Under the pieces are notes generated by a model. That model made no database searches. It had not been told where the DNA came from and saw only the letters and a program-made list of their open reading frames with translations. From NCBI GenBank assembly GCA_964023275.1, contig OZ029915.1, positions 33,211,989-33,275,988 of the forward strand: a stretch of 64,000 bases of DNA. Reading direction: 5' to 3'. The DNA comes from Norana najaformis. Its lineage: Eukaryota; Annelida; Clitellata; Crassiclitellata; Hormogastridae. Below, piece after piece: positions 59,092 through 64,000 of this stretch; the stretch's first letter is position 1; every line of letters begins with the position of its first letter. The position numbers were made by a program, and so were the translations under genes.

Positions 59092-62000
59092 CACATATAC
59101 ATATACACAGACATATATATACACTGAGGTCTCCCATATACAGAATATTACATTATAAGATTTAATCACCAGCACAAGATTTAAATAAATGTAGATTAGG
59201 ATAAGGCAAATACCTTTGTTCTGCGACATCTTCTCATAAAGATGACAAAAACAACAATGCCAATGACGAGCAGTAGTAAAGGTATCACGATAAGCACCAC
59301 GTAACCAGGAGCCATAATTGCAGAAGAATTTCGATAAACTGTAAAAAGTTAATATTATACTAAACTAAAAAATACACAACATACAGTTAAAAAGCTAAGT
59401 TACTTAAACTTTCTGTTCACAGTTACTTAAACTTTCTGTTCACACTGATTTTATAACACCCTCAACACCTTAGGATAAAAAATAGAAAAAGTTAAATTTT
59501 ACAAAACATGAAGTTTGGTAAATTAACATTTGCACCATTATATGTCCTGTTTATATAACAGGTGCAAAAATGTACAAAATACAAGAAACTTGAAAAATTA
59601 AAAATCCTTATGTAATTAATGTAAAGTAAGCTGTCTTACGTAATTTAAAGATAAACTCTAGCTGTACAACATCTTTACATTAAAGGTAACCAGTACCTGC
59701 AGGACATCAGTTTTAACAAACTGATTTATAATATATCACACAATTAAGAAAACAACGCTAAACTGAGGTGGACCCGTAAAACAAACATAAAACAACGCTA
59801 AACTGAAATTTCATGACAATGTGATGTCAACTAAGACGATGTATGGCGTGATATAAAGTTCACCGTTATAAATACGATAATATCAAACTGTAAAAGACAC
59901 AAATACCAACGGGAAACGGTAACGGAAATGTTGCTGTACACTGTGCCGATTCGATTAGAAGCCTCACATGAATAAATGCCACTGTGAGATTCATTAGGAT
60001 GCTTCATTTCCAATCTGAAATTAACCAGAAACCAAACAATATAAAATAGGAAATGAATTAACAACATATAATTATTGATAAACGTCTCAAAAGTCCTCTT
60101 TATCTGAATCAGTCAACTGTCAGAAGTAAAAAATATTAGTAGTATTGTAGAATGTGCCCATGACTACTTTTAAAGGGCCATTTTATAAATGTATTCAGTA
60201 TATTTTGCTCTTACAGTGTATGTTTTGATGTTTCCCAGGTATGAATGAAATTGATCATCAAGTGATGAAAATACTGTCTTCTTGGATGAGGAATCTGCGA
60301 GACAACACTGCCATGTGGTGACCAACAGATGATGATGACAGCTCCTCAAATGAATTCATGAGACAACTTTTGCCCCGCGATGACAAACAGACGGTCTCCT
60401 CAGATGAGGAATTTGCAGAACATCCTTTGCCCCAAGAGAATGAACAGAGTTCATGGTGGCATCCAAACAAATGACCATCGAAGACCCCAGGGTTAAGATA
60501 CATTTGGCACCAATCTGGCGTTCACCTAGAACTTGTCAGTGCATCCTTCCATTTACTGATCTTTGGACTTGCAAGACACCCAAACTCTGCACCTCTGTCG
60601 ACCCCTAGTCATGTTCCACCCAAACTACACAGTTGGTGGCATGCGGCAAACTATTCTGCACTCAACTGTAAAACTGCTGCACTCTTTTCAGGAAGTCCTC
60701 CATCCAGAGGTTATATGGGGCTTGTTCTAGATAACCCGACAGATGTTTAAGTTCGAGTTCTGTCCATTCCGGCCTAGGACTCAGCAATCCTGCACCAGAC
60801 ACCTGGAATAGTCTCCTTGTTTACATTACTCAAAACTATATCTCTCTAGACATACTCGTAAAGCATCTTGAGACCTGTTTGTACCATCTTGCTTTTGTTG
60901 TCTGACCGCTATGACCCACCCTTGCCTATGATTCCTCGCTCAGTCGATGGACATATGGCACATTAACAAATGCAATACTTACTTACTAGCCCAGCCTCAT
61001 TAGGCTGAGGGTAGTTACCCGGCTCACAAACATCACCGAAAGATTATACCACTTGGTGCATCAACAGGAGGAAATGGCATGCTTACTCCGCCAAAAAGAT
61101 TAGGGTTACAGACACAGGCACTGATTAATTCAAGTTATAACTGGAAAACTATACAGCAGTACATTTACAACACATACAACTAAATACATGTGAGCTAAAT
61201 TATGCTAAATGAATCTACTCAAATATAATCTGCACAAATTCAGAAGTGCAACATCTACAGAATGCAGAACCTATACATTAATGGAAAAGAAATGAATAGA
61301 CTACCTTAAGTAACTTAAACTGAACAAACAACTCAAATGTCCTGTATCTACAGCTAGTCCACGCTAGTTCAAGGTCCTCAGACTATATTAAACACATCCA
61401 TGACTGAAAAGGCCTATACAATAATACATACACAACTGAATAATCTAAACAACAGAAAGCTAGCCTGAATGTCTCAACTGAACTGTACAGAATGTCTCAC
61501 TGCACATCTAACATCACAAACTTGGTAAACAAAGAACTTTTAATTACATTATATCACATCTGAGGAGCTGTTGAAAGAGTACAATGATTCAACTCGCAGT
61601 CACTGACCTTGACCTGTTGAAGTTGAATTCAAAGCCCAGCAACTGGCTGCTTTCATCTGATAATAAGAAGCCATCCTTGAGCCAGACATACGTGGGAAGC
61701 GGAGCACCTTCAGCCAAGCATTCTAACGAAAATGAAGTGCCAGGGCCAATGACAATATGGCCTGACAATGCCTTGAGAAATTGTGGACTCTGACTGGCTA
61801 GAAAAATGAATAAAGAAAGTTCCGTTCTGAACCTGGCACAGTTTAAAGTTTAAATAATTGGACTAAAAATTCTACACTCAAATTATCTGGATCATCAAAA
61901 TCTCCAACACCCTCCAAAATCAGAATTACGGTGTGTCATTTTCTGATATTCTTTTTTTCAATGTCTCAACCTTGGAAATGTATACAATTCATGCATATCA

Positions 62001-64000
62001 TGAATGGTATAACTTGACAAGCAGGTAATTTTCCCAAAATGCACCAGGATTTGAACCAAGGCAATATAACTTGCACCACATCAATCCACCATAGAATGTT
62101 GCTAGCCTGCTAGAGAGATCAGACGTCTTGACTGCTGCTGTAAATACAACATGGCTACTCACGTATAAGCCTCAGTTCAGTGTTCCTGTAGTGATCCTTT
62201 CCTTCATAATCATTTGTTCGGCATCTGTACCAACCACCATGCTTTACAGTGAAAATTGTGAGTTCTCCAACATAAGAATTGCCAATCCTGCCATAAAACA
62301 ACAAGACACACAGATAACAAATCTGATGAGCGTCTCTTGAAGTGGTGCTATATAAATTTGTGATTACAATTACAACTACAACAACAAGCACAACAGTTTC
62401 GCGTATTGGGCTGTATTTTGTGAGAGCCTGCTAGTGATGACTTTGTATGATGAACTAGTAGTTCTTAATGAACTCCAGCATCATTGATGCGAGAGAGAAA
62501 TGATTCCATGGGGTTCTTAGAAGGTGCTAAAGAAAAGTTCTGTCACATGAAAACATACAAAACAAACATATTGCATTGACCGTCCTAACAAAAAAAATTT
62601 GTCAAATAAAACAGAATCACATACTGCTATTTAACAGAAAATGTCTACATGTATTAAAGGATATAAGAAATTTCAACAAACTGCAGCTTACTCCAGTCAT
62701 TAGTAACAAGTATTTTAAGCAAGCGTACCAGAACAATTTTTGTCTTAATAAACAATGTTTTTGATTTGAGCATGCCATTGCATAAGACTAAAATACTAAC
62801 AACTCTTCTAAATTCCATCCTATGACCAGTGCCACCCAGTCCTACCGTTTTTGGTCTAGCAGAAATTCAGACCCATTAGTGACTTTCTTCTCCTCGTTGT
62901 TTTCCAGTTTATAAAAGCGAGGTTCTTCGAAAACAGTACTGTGTGCTTTGCATTCAATTGTCACGTTGTCACCATGTACTGGCTCCAGAAGTGACACAGC
63001 ATCAAATCCATCAGCAACATCTTGTTTCAGTAAAGAAAAAATTATTTAAAATCTTCACAAATAACACCATATTAATGCTATTTAGATATTTATGATGTGG
63101 CAATTATTACTTTAAAAATATGACCTAACCAAATATTTTTGACAATGACATCTCTTTCATGGCCGAGTACCAACGAGACAGAAAATTAACTTCACCTCTA
63201 AAACCATAACTCTATGATATAAACTATAATATTTTATAGACTTCAAAGCTGGCAATTATACACTGATTTGATAATCATAATGTCAGTTTTATACCTGATT
63301 CATAGAACTTGAGATTGCTTTTTTCAGTGCCAAGAATATTTTCTGCTGAACACATGTACAATCCAGAATCTGAGGAATGGACTGTGAGAGTGGCCTCGAC
63401 TTTACGCTCTGACTGTGCAACACATAAGCAATTCTAGGTGTGATGATCTGCTATTTCATGGACATAACTTTTTGTCGCTACATTACTTTTACTACTAGCA
63501 CATATAAAATCCTAATGATCCAATACCTAAAGGAGAACTAATCAATCTAACAAGATCTAAATAAGTCCCAGTGTAAATAAGTCAGTGACTTCTTTACATT
63601 TGTGGATATTGCAAAGCTACCAGTCGCTTGCTGAAGTAAAACTGCATAAACCATAACATCTTCATGTATTTTTACCTAATGTGAGAGATATACAAAGTAT
63701 TTCATATTATATACTACACTACCATGGAAGGATCATAATGTGTTGTAATGTAAGCATGGTAAGATAAATATTTATAAAGTACTTTTTTGTTTCATAATTC
63801 CTGATAATAATATTAAATGCTATATACATGCACTTTCTAAAGTGGGTGCTACAGCAGCCATCAGAACAATCAGTCATACCACAATTAAAGTTGGATTGTC
63901 TTCAGTCTGTGCAACTGCATTCCACTCAGTGTCGTTGGCCTGACACCCAAACGACACACACGGCTGCCAACTCCATGTGACATTGGGAATGGGCATACCA
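51507..64000 (-). CDS. VEGFR: VEGF-receptor-like receptor tyrosine kinase, 17 exons, 5' end outside the window
   Basis: I rebuilt 17 exons whose phases all agree, giving 847 residues and a stop at 51,507. Numbering starts at the window edge. Residues 1-79 hold the end of an Ig domain with NVTWSWQPC and [11 protein letters not shown]. About 80-179 is an Ig6-like domain ([14 protein letters not shown], then YRCRTND). About 180-277 is an Ig7-like domain (SLECLAEG, then [10 protein letters not shown]). A membrane helix spans 290-312, followed by RRCRRTK. The kinase begins near 363 with [12 protein letters not shown] (Lys 397), alpha-C Glu 414, a kinase insert of about 60 residues, HRDLATRN (Asp 551), DFG (Asp 569) and KWMALES. 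The tail has YLRM (PI3K-type YxxM) and YENE (Grb2-type YxN). Order, insert and Ig6 wording fit VEGFR/PDGFR-type receptors. VEGFR is favoured by the WxWxPC motif and by the Ig6-to-membrane layout. Confidence 0.92.
52302..52407 (-). CDS. VEGFR: VEGFR-like exon p
   Basis: Acceptor TTGTTTCAG; donor CCG|GTAAGG. Encodes [20 protein letters not shown], the conserved end of the kinase domain. Confidence 0.93.
52552..52651 (-). CDS. VEGFR: VEGFR-like exon o
   Basis: Acceptor TTGCCACAG; donor AT|GTAAGC. Encodes [20 protein letters not shown]. Confidence 0.93.
52988..53222. repeat. Interspersed repeat X, copy 2 (in receptor intron)
   Basis: Partner of 27,068-27,325 with about 240 bp of clear similarity (TTTGGACCCGTTAA, ACCAGGCCATGTGTAAAA, GACCTAGCTGGCC, TATTGACAACTG, GTAGTGGGTCAAATA). 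Confidence 0.7.
53914..53954 (-). CDS. VEGFR: VEGFR-like exon n (41-nt microexon)
   Basis: Acceptor ATTTTCAG; donor TTG|GTACGT. Encodes [13 protein letters not shown], the kinase F-helix. Confidence 0.93.
54411..54481 (-). CDS. VEGFR: VEGFR-like exon m (end of activation segment)
   Basis: Acceptor TTTCGACAG; donor GT|GTAAGT. Encodes [20 protein letters not shown]. Confidence 0.93.
54840..54895 (-). mobile_element. LINE family R1 tail, copy 5 (short)
   Basis: ATAACACCACTGTAATAATG and CTCAAAGC preceded by ATAATAATCT; complement of the R1 3' end. Confidence 0.5.
55007..55129 (-). CDS. VEGFR: VEGFR-like exon l (catalytic loop and DFG)
   Basis: Acceptor GTTTCCCTAG; donor GAT|GTAAGC. Encodes [27 protein letters not shown] and three activation-loop Tyr. 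Confidence 0.95.
56068..56384 (-). CDS. VEGFR: VEGFR-like exon k (hinge and kinase insert)
   Basis: Acceptor GTGGCTGCAG; donor AAAG|GTAGAA. Encodes [20 protein letters not shown], an insert of about 60 residues holding NNYVNS (a YVNS phosphosite candidate), then [16 protein letters not shown]. The opposite strand has a long shadow frame. Confidence 0.92.
56858..56977 (-). CDS. VEGFR: VEGFR-like exon j (alpha-C helix)
   Basis: Acceptor TGTTTTAG; donor AGAG|GTTCTC. Encodes [20 protein letters not shown]. Confidence 0.93.
57884..57988 (-). CDS. VEGFR: VEGFR-like exon i (ATP-binding loop and VAVK)
   Basis: Acceptor GTTTTCAG; donor AAAG|GTTGGG. Encodes [19 protein letters not shown] and LVAVKMVK. 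Confidence 0.93.
58373..58511 (-). CDS. VEGFR: VEGFR-like exon h (juxtamembrane), GC donor
   Basis: Acceptor GTTTTCCAG; donor TTTG|GCAAGT, a GC-AG intron required by frame and homology. Encodes [20 protein letters not shown], the conserved juxtamembrane block. Confidence 0.88.
59013..59087. repeat. (AT)n microsatellite, about 37 units
   Basis: Uninterrupted AT run inside a receptor intron, preceded by GTGCTATATAAATGTTC, a LINE/SINE-tail-like word, so it may mark an old element end. Confidence 0.95.
59214..59338 (-). CDS. VEGFR: VEGFR-like exon g (transmembrane helix)
   Basis: Acceptor TTTTTACAG; donor AAG|GTATTT. Encodes [18 protein letters not shown] and the basic stop-transfer RRCRRTK. 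Confidence 0.9.
59911..60014 (-). CDS. VEGFR: VEGFR-like exon f (Ig7-like, end)
   Basis: Acceptor AATTTCAG; donor C|GTTGGT (poor at +3 and +4, but it is the only one that keeps frame). Encodes [20 protein letters not shown]. Confidence 0.85.
60283..60450 (+). repeat. About 57-bp degenerate tandem repeat, three units, acidic if translated
   Basis: Each unit has a TCCTCA-type start, ATGA, then GAGACAAC or GAACATCC, TTGCC, and GATGAC or GAATGA followed by ACAGA. The plus frame reads [10 protein letters not shown] and [18 protein letters not shown] but is interrupted by stops. It lies in a receptor intron, just upstream of a LINE fragment. Confidence 0.5.
60500..60985 (+). mobile_element. Degenerate LINE 3' end in receptor intron
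   Basis: Plus-strand [20 protein letters not shown] and [16 protein letters not shown] match the WNSLP...FK..LKTHLF ending of CR1/L2-like elements. The 3' UTR ends in (ACTT)n at about 60,978-60,990. Confidence 0.65.
61608..61797 (-). CDS. VEGFR: VEGFR-like exon e (Ig7-like, first part)
   Basis: Acceptor TTTTCTAG; donor AAG|GTCAGT. Encodes [20 protein letters not shown]. Confidence 0.9.
62030..62125 (-). mobile_element. tRNA-like SINE head in receptor intron
   Basis: On the minus strand TCTCTAGCAGGCTAGCAACA is followed about 40 nt later by the B box GGTTCAAATCC. This is similar in layout to the family A heads, but no body was recognised. Confidence 0.35.
62163..62287 (-). CDS. VEGFR: VEGFR-like exon d (Ig6-like, second half)
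   Basis: Acceptor TATGGCAG; donor C|GTGAGT. Encodes [17 protein letters not shown]. Confidence 0.9.
62846..63020 (-). CDS. VEGFR: VEGFR-like exon c (Ig6-like, first half)
   Basis: Acceptor GAAACAAG (weak); donor CG|GTAGGA. Encodes [19 protein letters not shown] and the first Cys (TIECKAH). Confidence 0.85.
63295..63412 (-). CDS. VEGFR: VEGFR-like exon b (end of Ig domain)
   Basis: Acceptor TTGCACAG; donor G|GTATAA. Encodes [18 protein letters not shown]. Confidence 0.9.
63880..64000 (-). CDS. VEGFR: VEGFR-like exon a (partial, Ig domain)
   Basis: Open to the window edge; donor GTG|GTATGA. Encodes [19 protein letters not shown]. Confidence 0.85.

Noticed and set aside
58910-59229. Tyr-Ile repeat open frames
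   Set aside because: Produced by the (AT)n microsatellite. The real coding part there is the transmembrane exon from 59,214.
1-64000. CRISPR arrays, bacterial operons or phage genes
   Set aside because: No regularly spaced direct repeats, no long contiguous bacterial-type frames and clear spliceosomal introns. This is animal nuclear DNA.

Overview
This looks like animal (eukaryotic) genomic DNA. Coding sequence is split into short exons by GT-AG introns, the background is AT-rich, and there are many retrotransposon 3' ends, tRNA-headed SINEs and microsatellites. A seven-Ig-type VEGF-receptor-like kinase next to a SPATA4 homologue, inside sequence packed with CR1/L2-like LINE tails, suggests an invertebrate. 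A lophotrochozoan, perhaps a mollusc, is my best guess, but nothing here fixes the species.

Three genes have coding sequence I can support, all on the minus strand. (1) At 51,507-64,000+ there is a receptor tyrosine kinase of the VEGFR (type V) kind. I could rebuild 17 consecutive exons with consistent phases: the end of one Ig domain, two more Ig domains, a transmembrane helix, a split kinase with insert, and a tyrosine-rich tail ending in a stop. The N-terminal Ig domains lie beyond the right edge. (2) At 42,431-47,611 there is a five-exon SPATA4 homologue, a flagellar CH-like-domain protein, with a palindromic RFX X-box about 77 bp upstream of its start codon. (3) At 1,600-2,173 there is the first coding exon of an unrecognised Ser/Arg-rich, probably disordered protein, which continues off the left edge.

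The rest is intergenic or intronic and dominated by mobile-element remains. I recognise at least eight degenerate non-LTR retrotransposon pieces from reverse transcriptase, ORF1 or C-terminal translations (6.0-7.1, 10.3-11.1, 20.1-20.8, 32.7-34.5, 35.1-35.6, 40.3-41.2, 44.5-45.3, 49.2-50.1 and 60.5-61.0 kb). There are also several SINE families. Two of these appear to share their 3' tails with LINE families in the same window, the usual sign of SINE-LINE partnership. The 29.5-38.4 kb segment differs in composition: it is CpG-richer, has repeated TAGGCCTA words and a tandem CACGTG/TGACATCA repeat, and may hold promoters.

I did not find a convincing undescribed multi-gene system. The most notable points are the receptor reconstruction (including a GC-AG intron and a 41-nt microexon inside the kinase domain), the X-box of SPATA4, the SINE-LINE tail pairs, a triple-hairpin cluster at 12.7 kb, and the compositional island.
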